A stretch of DNA of 64,000 bases from Bacteroidota bacterium (lineage in GTDB: Bacteria; Bacteroidota; Bacteroidia; Chitinophagales; JADJOU01), in contig JADJOU010000020.1 in NCBI GenBank assembly GCA_016713645.1, positions 1 to 64,000 on the forward strand, given 5' to 3'. The notes beneath the pieces were generated by a model. It searched no databases and had not been told where the DNA came from. It saw only the letters and a list, made by a program, of their open reading frames with translations. Below, piece by piece: positions 54,053 through 63,205 of the stretch; positions within the stretch are counted from its first letter, which is position 1; each line of letters starts with the position of its first letter. Made by a program: the position numbers and the translations under genes.

Positions 54053-55305
54053 TTACATGTAAAATGAGAGTGCATAAGCGGCGATAATGACCATACTCAT
54101 AACAAGCCATTTTTTTACTTCTGTGTATTGGGAAAAAAGCGTGCCATTCATATTTTTTAATTGCCATATTAAGAAAGCCTTGTCAAAACTATAGGCAATG
54201 ACAGATCCAATGGCAATTCCCAATATGCCCAAAACTTGCATTAGCAAATAGGAGAGAAGGATATTGATGATCAATTCATAAATCGAAGATTTTAGTATCG
54301 TTTTAGTTTGACCAATGCTATTTAAAATCGTCTGGGGAAATAAGGTTCGCGGAATTAAGAGCAATAAGTAAGTATTAAATATCAATGCGCTCTCTGTGAA
54401 TTTTTCTGTAAAGAAAAAAGCGAATAAAAACTTGCTGCTCATCATTAATACAATGGATAAAGGAAAGGAAATATTCATGATGAATTCACCACTTTTTTTC
54501 AAATAGGCCAATCCTTCCTTATAGTGAGACGAAATTTTAGGAATGGCGCTGATACTTAAGGCATTTGCTAGCACAAAAATAATAGGCAATTCACGCGCTC
54601 CATATCGATAAATAGAAAATTTTTCCGAAGCGAACTTTTCAACAAGTATTCCATCTATATACTCTCCAGAGCCGCTAATTAAGATTGAGAGTGAGAGTGG
54701 TGCCGATATTTTTATTAATTCAGAAATTGCTGACCAATCTATGGTGAATAATGATGTTAGCTTTTCTGATTTAAAAAGGATGATTGCAATGATCAACCAT
54801 TTGAAACATTGAAATGCAATCATGTATTCAATAATTTCAGGGAGGGAATCTCCCAGTAAAATAGAAGCAATGGATGTGCCGAAAATAAAGAGTCCATAGC
54901 CAATCAAGGATGCATGTTTTTTATTCCGCAATAGATAATACTCGATGATATATCCGATGGGTTGAAAAATCAATAAGTAAAAACAGGACATGGCTATACT
55001 TGGTCGATCAATAAAATACAATAACCCCATGATGAGCATTGAAAATAGCGCACTCATTGCGAATAGCCCTTGAAGCGTTGCAATTATTTGCTCTTCGCGC
55101 GATTTTAAGTATTGATTGAGTATACCAGATGTCCAAAAAAACTAAGAAAAGATACCCAGAATAGAATATGCTCGTATTCATTGATGTCTTCCATGGAATA
55201 TCCGCGATGAGTAAGCAGCACACCAGCGATGATAATGCCGCCATAGCGCATCAATTGAAACAATTGAAAGGCGTTGACTGGGATATTTTTTATGCGTTGA
55301 ATCAA
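54053..55305 (-). CDS. Polysaccharide flippase-like (MATE/MVF fold) membrane protein, frameshifted
   Basis: One gene in two fragments, 55305-55105 and about 55140-54053, about 418 residues with 11-12 membrane spans. The N-terminal FQLFQLMRYGGIIIAGVLL begins helix 1; APLSLSILISGSGEYIDGILVEKF and KFSIYRYGARELPI are typical of O-antigen/teichoic-acid flippases. The break is a missing T in the run opposite about 55132-55139 (restores FLSFFWTSGILNQYLKSREEQ). It probably moves lipid-linked sugars across the inner membrane. No glycosyltransferase cluster is adjacent, so the glycan is unknown. Confidence 0.82.
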
Positions 55306-55341
55306 GATTAAAAAGTAAATTTGAACAAAATATTTAAGAAA

Positions 55342-56115
55342 ATGAAATTCTTTTACACCTGTTTCGCTTCATTGTCTTTCTCAATGCTATTTGCTCAAGA
55401 GGAAAAACAGTTGAAAATAGCTGAGTTTGGCAGAGTAAAAGTGTATAAAGTAATTGAGGATATCAAGTCTTTTGAAAAGGCTTATTTGAGACTAGATACA
55501 CTACTTATGAAGCAAGATAGTTCGCAGCTGATGGCAAATTTTGAAACGCGAAATTTTCAATTGGGAGCGGATACCAAGAAGCCCAGTAATAATCTTTGCG
55601 CCAATTCTGACAAAGGGCAACACATTCATTTTATTCTCGACAATGAGCCTTATACGGCACTTTATACAGGCAATAATATTTTTAAGTCTACACCTGGACA
55701 TCATGTCTTGCTCGCTTTTTTAGCGCGCTCTTATCATCAAAGTCTTAAATTGCCCAATACTTTTTTAGTCAAAGAATACACCATTGGAAAAGCAGAGGAT
55801 GATTTTAAAGAAAAAAAAGCACACCTTTTTTATTCTAGGCCCAAAGGGACTTATGTAGATGTCGATACAGCGAGTATCTTGATTGATTATTTTCTTCTAA
55901 ATACAGTTTTATCTCCTAAGGGGAATAAAGTGCAAATTGAATTGGATAGCGATATTAAATTCACCGTGGATTCATGGACGCCGCTTGCTGTAAATGGATT
56001 GAATGTAGGCGAACATCAATTAAAATTGACATTGGTTGATAAAAAAGGACTTCCTATCAACAGCAAATTCAATGGCGTCACTAGGAAATTTATTCTCGCT
56101 AATTCACCTAAATAA
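55342..56115 (+). CDS. Exported conserved Bacteroidota protein, unknown function
   Basis: About 257 residues from the ATG at 55342 (a TTG lies 21 bases upstream). It has a signal peptide (MKFFYTCFASLSFSMLFAQ). The mature protein contains GQHIHFILDNEPYTALY near residue 95 and GHHVLLAFLARSYHQSLK near residue 120, segments I associate with a conserved phylum-specific family; no activity is known. The His-rich pairs could bind metal (speculation). A short divergent gap separates it from the flippase, and the M3 peptidase follows 33 bases later. Confidence 0.65.
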   Translation: MKFFYTCFASLSFSMLFAQEEKQLKIAEFGRVKVYKVIEDIKSFEKAYLRLDTLLMKQDSSQLMANFETRNFQLGADTKKPSNNLCANSDKGQHIHFILDNEPYTALYTGNNIFKSTPGHHVLLAFLARSYHQSLKLPNTFLVKEYTIGKAEDDFKEKKAHLFYSRPKGTYVDVDTASILIDYFLLNTVLSPKGNKVQIELDSDIKFTVDSWTPLAVNGLNVGEHQLKLTLVDKKGLPINSKFNGVTRKFILANSPK

Positions 56116-56148
56116 AACAATCTTACATTCAAATTCTCTACTCTTTTT

Positions 56149-57858
56149 ATGAAGTATACATTTTCTGAAATCCCTTTTTCAGTTCCTAATTTTAAAGAAA
56201 TTAAACAAAAATTTGAGTCAATTGACCAGGCCATTCAGCAAGCATCTAGCAAGGAAGAAGTCCTGAGGAACTATGATGCATACAATGATTTGGTCTTGGA
56301 ATACAGTACGTTGAATAGCATTGCGACCATTAAGTTCTATGGTGATTTGAGCAATGAAGAAGCAAAAAAAGTCTATTTGCAGTTTGATGAAAACAATCCC
56401 ATTTTAGATCCACTTTCGAAGTCAATCAATCGCTCACTTTTCAATTCTTCATTTAAAGAAGCATTGAAGGAAGATTTGGGACAGCGATTTTTTGAATTAT
56501 TGGAATTTGAAGTCAAATTATACAATCCGAATATTCAAGCGGAGACTGCTCGAATTAGTCAACTCTGCACACAATATGAAGAATTGGCCTCTAAAGCGAA
56601 TTATTCTATTGATGATAAGAATTATAATGAAATGGGCTTGATGGTTTTAAAGACCTCTGGAGATCGATCGATTCGCAAAAAAGCGATGGAAGCTTCAACC
56701 TCCTTTTTCTATTCTAATAAAAAAGAAATTGGCGATATTTTTTCTGAACTGGTGAAAAAACGCCATGAGATCGCGCAGAAATCTGGACTTCAAAACTACC
56801 ACGATTATTCATTCATCTATTATGGTCGCACTGGATATAATAAACAGGATATCGAGCATTTTAGAAACCATGTTGCAAAACACTTTAAACCCTTGCAAGA
56901 GCGTTTGATGGAAATTCGCAAAGAGGAATTGAAATTAGAGCAAATCAAGTATTATGATTTGACCGTATTATTTGATTCAGGTTCACCGCGAACCTATGGA
57001 AGTAATGAGGAAAAATTGAATCATGCTGTTGAAATGTATGATAAGATGTCGCCTCAAACGGGCGCAGTCATGCGCATGATGAAGGAAAAGGAATTATTTG
57101 ACATCGACAATCGCCCGAATAAATTAGGCGGTGGATTTATGTCTCCTCTTTCTTATTACAAAGTGCCCTATATTTTTACAAGCTTTGGCGGCTCCTCCTT
57201 TGATTATACTGTTTTGACCCATGAGTTTGGGCATGCCTTTCAATACACGCATAGCCTGCAGTCTAAGTACATGTTGATGAATGGACCATCCCTTGATGCA
57301 GGTAGAAACATTTTCAATGGCGATGGAAATTTTTGCATATCCTTATGTTCCCATGTATTTCAAACAGGATTCTTCGAAATTCTACTTAGACCATTTAAAA
57401 GCAAATATTGGTCAGATAATCAATATGAGCTTTGGCGATGAATTTCAACAAATGGTCTATGAAAATGTAGATTGGACTGATGAGGATAGAAATAACGCCT
57501 ATTTGGCAATGCAACAGAAATATACCATTCCTGCAGATAAAGATCATAATGCCTATTTAATAGAGGGAAATGACTGGAAGTCCAATAGCCATTTTGTTAC
57601 CATTCCCTTTATTATATCGATTACGGATTTGCTATTTCAATTGCTCTTCAATTGTATCAAATCATGAAAGTGGATTATCAAAAAGCATTGGATATTTATA
57701 TCAAACTCTGCGAAAATAGCGCTGGATTGAATTTGATGAAGCTAATTGAGATTACAGGATTAAAATCTCCATTTGAAGAGGAGACAATTCGCGAACTAGC
57801 AGAATTTTTAAAAGGCGAAGTGGAATTGGCCTATGCTAATTTTAAAGCGACGAAGTAG
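56149..57858 (+). CDS. M3-family oligoendopeptidase F-like metallopeptidase, two frameshifts
   Basis: One gene in three fragments (56149 to about 57305, about 57281-57667, 57652-57858), about 570 residues. The zinc motif THEFGHAFQYTHS is near residue 357; upstream KKRHEIAQKSGLQNYHDYSF and downstream SMAMEIFAYPYVPMYF (the third-ligand Glu region) fit M3B peptidases. The first break is a missing G near 57302 (restores LDAGVETFSMAMEIF). The second is a missing T near 57609 (restores IPFYYIDYGFAISIALQLYQIMK). The enzyme is cytoplasmic and cleaves short peptides. There is no signal peptide. Confidence 0.87.
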
Positions 57859-57874
57859 AAAGCTAAATTGGATT

Positions 57875-58669
57875 TTAGTGCCTATCCTTAATGCTTCTAA
57901 ATCCTCGCATTAAACCAATTTTGGAGTTTTTGATAAAAGTGAGAATGAGGTCTCTCTCTGGCGTTGGGTTCAATGTTGTCTCGATGATATCAGTCGCCTT
58001 TGAAATATTAAAACCGCGCACATAGAGAATTCTATAGATATCCATGATATGATTGATTTGCTCTTGGCTAAATCCTCTTCTTCTCAAGCCGATAGAATTT
58101 ACACCGTGATAGGTCAATGGGAATCTCGCCCCTTTTACAAAAGGCGGAACATCTTTATTGAGTGAGGTATTTCCTGAGATAAAACAATGTATGCCAATTC
58201 TTGTGAATTGTTGAATATTGACACCACCTCCTATAATTGCCCAATCACCAATTTCCACGTGGCCTGCTAAATTCACGGAATTTGCTATGACACAATTATT
58301 CCCAACGATACAATCATGAGCAACGTGTGTATAGGCCATGAGCAGTGTATTAGAGCCTATGGACGTCTGATTGCTATAGGTTGTTCCTTTATTGATGGTG
58401 GCAAATTCTCTGATAACTGTATTATCGCCAATGATTGTCAATGTCTGCTCTCCATTGAATTTTAAATCTTGAGGCACAGCGCTAATTACCGCTCCTGGGA
58501 AAATCTTACAGTTTTTTCCAATCCTCGCACCATCATAAATCGTGACATTAGAGCCAATCCATGTGCCTTCTGCAATCTCAACATTTCCCATGATGGTTGT
58601 AAATGGATCTATCGTGACGTTCGCGGCAATTTTAGCGTCTGGATGAATATAAGATAGGGGTTGAATCAT
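57875..58669 (-). CDS. lpxA: Acyl-[ACP]-UDP-N-acetylglucosamine O-acyltransferase
   Basis: 264 residues from the ATG at 58669, within the family's usual 255-265. The hexapeptide left-handed beta helix starts at once (PLSYIHPDAKIAANVTIDP) and includes NVTIYDGARIGKNCKIFPGAVIS, REFATINKGT and the catalytic-His region LLMAYTHVAHDCIVGNN near residue 125. The C-terminal helical part begins at GLRRRGFSQEQINHI. It carries out the first step of lipid A synthesis. In this phylum lpxA is often fused or linked to lpxC/fabZ; here it stands alone. Confidence 0.94.
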   Translation of the reverse strand: MIQPLSYIHPDAKIAANVTIDPFTTIMGNVEIAEGTWIGSNVTIYDGARIGKNCKIFPGAVISAVPQDLKFNGEQTLTIIGDNTVIREFATINKGTTYSNQTSIGSNTLLMAYTHVAHDCIVGNNCVIANSVNLAGHVEIGDWAIIGGGVNIQQFTRIGIHCFISGNTSLNKDVPPFVKGARFPLTYHGVNSIGLRRRGFSQEQINHIMDIYRILYVRGFNISKATDIIETTLNPTPERDLILTFIKNSKIGLMRGFRSIKDRH

Positions 58670-58717
58670 TTTAATACGGCATGTTTTTTTTATTCTACGT
58701 GAATAAAGTTTAATCGT

Positions 58718-58725
58718 CAAAATTA
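58718..58725 (-). promoter_or_regulatory. -7 box TAATTTTG (minus strand) for lpxA
   Basis: The plus-strand CAAAATTA is a perfect TAnnTTTG match on the minus strand, 49 bases before the lpxA ATG. The -33 region is weak. It rules against the longer start at 58774, which lies upstream of it. Confidence 0.45.
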
Positions 58726-58834
58726 CTTGGTAAAAATATAATATACTGCATAGTATATCATTTTCATTCTCCACATTGAGAGAATGGATAGTTTCTAAGT
58801 ATTTACAGGTCTTTGTGCGGTTTTTTAACGGCTT

Positions 58835-59121
58835 TTACACATCAAATTCTTCCCAGAAATCTTTGGCTCTATCTGGATTAATGGTTTTGTAATACTCTAG
58901 TAGACGAATATAGAGCCCTTCGCCTTTACCCATTTTGGTAATTTTAAGGGAGAATTTTCCAGGGCTGCTTCAATTTCACTTTTATGAATATTTTGCTCGT
59001 CAATATATGAATCAACCAAATTGCCAATATTGGGCAAATGATCATCAATATCTTGGTAGAAAGCATCTAGTAAGGCTTCCATCTCTTTGTTGATATGATG
59101 TATGGTTCTTTCTTCGCTCAT
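58835..59121 (-). CDS. Small conserved protein, C-terminal frameshift
   Basis: About 95 residues. The frame from 59121 reads MSEERTIHHINKEMEALLDAF and ends early at 58897. Adding one A to the run opposite about 58932-58935 continues as KMGKGEGLYIRLLEYYKTINPDRAKDFWEEFDV with a stop at 58835. That continuation is clearly coding in style. The protein is acidic and helical with no known domain. It begins 17 bases after the gpmI stop, so it is probably the distal gene of a gpmI operon. Confidence 0.6.
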
Positions 59122-59138
59122 GTTTTAGATTGAATCGC

Positions 59139-60642
59139 TTATACCACAAGAATGTTGCCAAACATTTCTGATGGAATGGGAATATGCATTATTTTTAGAA
59201 TGGTTGGGGCGATATCTCCAAGCTTTCCATCGTTTATTTGTTTGAATTCCTGGCAAATAGCAAAAACGGGTACTGGATTTTTAGTGTGGGCTGTATTCGG
59301 ACTTCCATCCTCATTAATCATATAATCTGCATTCCCATGGTCTGCAATAATAATCGCATTGTATTCATGTTTTAGAGCTGTTTTCATCACTTCTTGAAGA
59401 CAATGATCCACGGTTTCAATCGCTTTCACCGCTGCTTCAAATACCCCTGTATGACCTACCATATCAGGATTCGCAAAATTTAAGCAGATAAAATCTGGAT
59501 GGTGATGGTTCATTTCCTCGCAAATTGCATGGGTAATTTCTTTCGCACTCATTTCCGGTTGTAAATCATAGGTCGCTACCTTTGGAGATGAAATCATAAT
59601 GCGCTTTTCATCGTGAAATGGTTGCTCCCTGCCTCCCGAAAAGAAGAAAGTTACATGCGGGTATTTCTCCGTCTCAGCAATCCTGACCTGAGATTTATTG
59701 TTTTTTGCAAGGACTTCTCCGAGCGTCATCTTGAGGTTGTCTTTATTGAATACATTTTTGATCCCGACAAATGATTCGCTATACTTTGTCATGGTGATAT
59801 AATTCAATGTCAACTTCTTCATTTGAAAATCTGGCTTATCCTCTTGGGTGAGTACTTCCGTGATTTCTCTGCAACGATCGGTTCTAAAATTAAAACAGAA
59901 TACGGCATCTCCCTCGCGAATGGGCGTGAAGTTTTGCGCAATGATAGGTTTGATAAACTCATCTGTCTCTCCAGCAGCATATCTCGTTGAAATGGTCGAT
60001 TTGAAATCTGCGCTTTGTTCGCCTTTTCCATCTACCAGCATATCATAGGCTAACTTCACTCGTTCCCAGCGTTTATCTCTATCCATGGCATAGTATCGAC
60101 CGCACACAGAAGCGAGTTTAGCTCCATGGTTTTGCATAATCTTCAATCTCAGTGATAAATCCCAATCCACTCTCTGGATCTGTATCTCTACCATCCGTGA
60201 AGGCATGAATAAATATATCTTTTACGCCTGCCTCTTGAGCGAAGGCAATGATTGACTTTAAGTGATTGATGTGGCTGTGAATACCGCCATCAGAGACCAA
60301 TCCAAGCAAGTGCAATGGCTTTTGTTTTTCAATGCAATACTTGAACATTTCATTCATTACAGGATTTTCTTTTAATTCATTGCTTTCAATGGCGACATTG
60401 ATGCGCTGTAATTCTTGATAAACGATTCTGCCTGCTCCGATATTCAAATGGCCCACTTCAGAATTGCCCATTTGACCATTGGGTAGCCCAACTTCAGCGC
60501 CATAGGTAATCAATCTAGCATGGGGGTAATTTTTATAAAGACTATCAACATACGGCGTGGAAGCTGCAGCGATGGCGCTGCTCGCCTTAATGGATCCTTC
60601 TCCCCATCCATCTAATATGATAAGTATTAATTTATTTGACAT
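59139..60642 (-). CDS. gpmI: 2,3-bisphosphoglycerate-independent phosphoglycerate mutase, frameshifted
   Basis: One gene in two fragments, 60642-60118 and about 60130-59139, about 501 residues, the normal size. The N-terminal part has the metal Asp in LIILDGWGEG, the catalytic Ser in GQMGNSEVGHLNIGAGR near residue 62 and HAFTDGRDTDP near residue 140. The second part has ASVCGRYYAMDRDKRW, FNFRTDR, CLNFANPDMVGHTG and IIADHGNADYM with the remaining Mn ligands. The break is an extra A near 60135 (restores EDYANHGAKLASVCGRYY). It interconverts 3- and 2-phosphoglycerate in glycolysis. A broken copy of an essential gene argues for sequencing error. Confidence 0.92.
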
Positions 60643-60658
60643 GCTTGATATTTAAGTG

Positions 60659-60666
60659 CAAATCTA
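60659..60666 (-). promoter_or_regulatory. -7 box TAGATTTG (minus strand) for gpmI
   Basis: The plus-strand CAAATCTA is a perfect TAnnTTTG match on the minus strand, 16 bases before the gpmI ATG. No -33 TTG is found at the usual distance. Confidence 0.45.
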
Positions 60667-60726
60667 CAACTTAAAGAGGCAATATGGATTAAAAACACTT
60701 CTGTGAATTTAATTGAATATTTTGTT

Positions 60727-63120
60727 CTAATTTCTCAAAGGCTTGCCAGTAGTGAGAATACTCTGAATGCGCTCCAATGTTTTTTTCTCTCCAAGGAGAC
60801 TTAAAAAAGCCTCACGCTCTAAATCTAATAAGTATTGGTCTGTGACCAAAGTCGGTTGAGATAAATCTCCTCCGCACAATACCCATGCGACTTTTTCCGC
60901 AATTTTTTTATCATGAGCCGATGCATAACCGCCAATTTCAAACCCCGCAATACCAGCATACAATCCCGCCAATCCAGCCTTTCCTTGAACCAAAATATCA
61001 GATCTGCGCAAAGGACTCACATACCCTCTGTCATGCAATTCCAATACTTTATTCTTTGCGATACTCAATGCTCGATCACTATTGAAAACAACCAGATCTC
61101 TATAGTTGTCTAATACACCAATATCAAAGGCTTCATGAGCACTTGTAGATGTCTTCGCCGTGGCTATGTGTGTAAATCTCGCGGCGAGGAGCGGCATGAT
61201 TGGATCTTGTGCTAGACTTGAATCTGAAATTCTCTGCGCGAATTCTTTGGTTCCACCACCAGCAGGAATAAGGCCTACGCCCACTTCAACAAGACCCATA
61301 TACGTTTCAGGTTGTGCAATTGCTGCATCTGAATGCATGACCAATTCACATCCACCCCCAAGTGTCATCCCTCGTGGGACTGTTATAATGGGAATCGCTG
61401 AATGTCTGACGCGCATCATCGTATTTTGGAAATGTCGCACGGTCATGTCCAATTCTTCAAATTCTTGTTCTACGGCCATCATAAATATCATCGCTAGATT
61501 TGCACCAGCAGAGAAATTCGCCGCATCACTGCCTATCACAATACCCTTGTAGTCTCGCTCGGCCAAATCAATCGCTTTGTGGATTCCCTCAAGTACTTCC
61601 CCTCCGATGGCATTCATCTTCGTTTGGATTTCCAAACATATCACGCCATCTCCAATATCGTGAATCGTAGTCCCAGCATTTTTCCAAATTGGGCTTTGTT
61701 GGCGATAATTATCAATCTTTATAATGCCTTTTCTATTTTCAATATCGCGGTATTTTCCTTCTTGAATATGGTAGTATTGCAAATTGCCATTTTCGATTCG
61801 ATAAAATGATGGAACATTCTCTGTAATCATTTTATTGAACCATGCTGGAATGGAATAATTGAATTGTTTGAGCAATTTTTCAACGCGCGCCAGTCCTAAA
61901 TTATCTATTTGCTCAAAAGGCCCCAATTCCCATCCAAATCCTGCTTTGATAGCATCATCGATGAGGTAAATTTTATCTACGATTTCACCAAAGCGATTCA
62001 AAACATAAGCAAAAATCATTGCATTGTGCGCTTGCAAAAATTGTGCATCTCGATCATCCAATTTATCAATGGCAATCAATCTAGCTTTTAGGGATTCAAT
62101 ACTTTTTGTTTCAATGGTCTTGGACTTCGCCTTAATTTGCGGGATGTATTCCATGGTCTTCCAATCCAAAACCGTGATTTCTTTTTTGCCCGATGTTTTA
62201 TCCATCTTATAAAACCCTTGACCTGTCTTGTCTCCAAGCCATTTTTGTTCCAGCATTTTTTCTATAAAAGGCGGGATGGAAAAAACCTCCTGCATTTCGT
62301 CTTTCTCGCAGTTTGTTGAAACGCCATTGGCTACTTTGACAAGGGTGTCTAGTCCGACCACATCACCTGTTCGGAATGAAGCCGATTTTGGTTTACCTGT
62401 CAAAATACCTGTCAATGCATCAATTTCATCGATGCGCATATCCATTTTTTGCATGAGTTGGAAAACAGCCATCATACTGAATACACCCACTCTGTTTGCA
62501 ATAAATGCTGGTGTATCCTTACATATTACAGGTGTCTTTCCCAAAAAAGTAAATGCATAATATTCAAAAAACGAAATGATTTCACTGCTCGTTTTTGATG
62601 AAGGAATGATTTCAAATAATTTTAGATAGCGCGGTGGATTGAAAAAATGGGTGCCACAAAAATGTGCACAAAAATCTTCACTTCTGCCTTCAAGCATTGA
62701 TTCTATTGGAATTCCTGATGTATTCGTGGTAATGAGACTTCCAGGCCTTCTATACTTTTCTACTTGTTCAAAAACTTGCTTTTTAATCTCTAATAATTCG
62801 ACAACGACTTCAATGATCCAATCACAAGATTCTATCAATGGCATATCATCTTCAAAATTTCCCGTTTTAATTCTTTTAGCAAATGAAGGATGATAAAGAG
62901 GAGAGGGGCTTGATTTAATGGCATTTTGCAAGGCTGTTTGCACAATACTATTTCTCTTTGACTTATCTTTTAACTCATTCTCTGTTAAGCCTTGTGGAAC
63001 AATATCTAAAAGTAAAACATCTAGGCCAATATTGGCAAAGTGACAAGCAATCCTCGACCCCATGACCCCTGATCCCAAAACAGCAACCTTTCTAATTTTT
63101 CTTTGCATAAGTTTATCCAT
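60727..63120 (-). CDS. FadN-like 3-hydroxyacyl-CoA dehydrogenase/enoyl-CoA hydratase
   Basis: 797 residues. The order is dehydrogenase first: the NAD motif VAVLGSGVMGSRIACHFAN (residues 13-31), CAHFCGTHFFNPPRYLKLFEI with the catalytic His near residue 155, and a 6PGDH-type C-terminal pair (TPAFIANRVGVF, GDVVGLDTLVKVA). A crotonase domain follows from about residue 480: GVICLEIQTKMNAIGGEV, GIVIGSDAANFSAGANL (oxyanion hole) and GGGCELVMHSDAAIAQPE. This HADH-ECH order is that of B. subtilis FadN, not FadB. It carries out two steps of fatty-acid beta-oxidation. No thiolase gene is adjacent. The gene is intact. Confidence 0.93.
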   Translation of the reverse strand: MDKLMQRKIRKVAVLGSGVMGSRIACHFANIGLDVLLLDIVPQGLTENELKDKSKRNSIVQTALQNAIKSSPSPLYHPSFAKRIKTGNFEDDMPLIESCDWIIEVVVELLEIKKQVFEQVEKYRRPGSLITTNTSGIPIESMLEGRSEDFCAHFCGTHFFNPPRYLKLFEIIPSSKTSSEIISFFEYYAFTFLGKTPVICKDTPAFIANRVGVFSMMAVFQLMQKMDMRIDEIDALTGILTGKPKSASFRTGDVVGLDTLVKVANGVSTNCEKDEMQEVFSIPPFIEKMLEQKWLGDKTGQGFYKMDKTSGKKEITVLDWKTMEYIPQIKAKSKTIETKSIESLKARLIAIDKLDDRDAQFLQAHNAMIFAYVLNRFGEIVDKIYLIDDAIKAGFGWELGPFEQIDNLGLARVEKLLKQFNYSIPAWFNKMITENVPSFYRIENGNLQYYHIQEGKYRDIENRKGIIKIDNYRQQSPIWKNAGTTIHDIGDGVICLEIQTKMNAIGGEVLEGIHKAIDLAERDYKGIVIGSDAANFSAGANLAMIFMMAVEQEFEELDMTVRHFQNTMMRVRHSAIPIITVPRGMTLGGGCELVMHSDAAIAQPETYMGLVEVGVGLIPAGGGTKEFAQRISDSSLAQDPIMPLLAARFTHIATAKTSTSAHEAFDIGVLDNYRDLVVFNSDRALSIAKNKVLELHDRGYVSPLRRSDILVQGKAGLAGLYAGIAGFEIGGYASAHDKKIAEKVAWVLCGGDLSQPTLVTDQYLLDLEREAFLSLLGEKKTLERIQSILTTGKPLRN

Positions 63121-63130
63121 ATCTGATTAA

Positions 63131-63138
63131 CAAATATA
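63131..63138 (-). promoter_or_regulatory. -7 box TATATTTG (minus strand) for the FadN-like gene
   Basis: The plus-strand CAAATATA is a perfect TAnnTTTG match on the minus strand, 10 bases before the annotated ATG. The leader would be only a few bases, or translation may start at the in-frame ATG for MQRKIRK at 63108. Confidence 0.45.
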
Positions 63139-63205
63139 GAGAAAGGAACTGTGAATTTCTAGAATAAAAAAGGGTGTTATAAAATAGACGAGAATCGCAG
63201 AAATA

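Noticed and set aside
61160..61552. Open frame on the plus strand within the FadN-like gene
   Set aside because: It is opposite a well-conserved crotonase domain; the composition and motifs support only the minus-strand gene.
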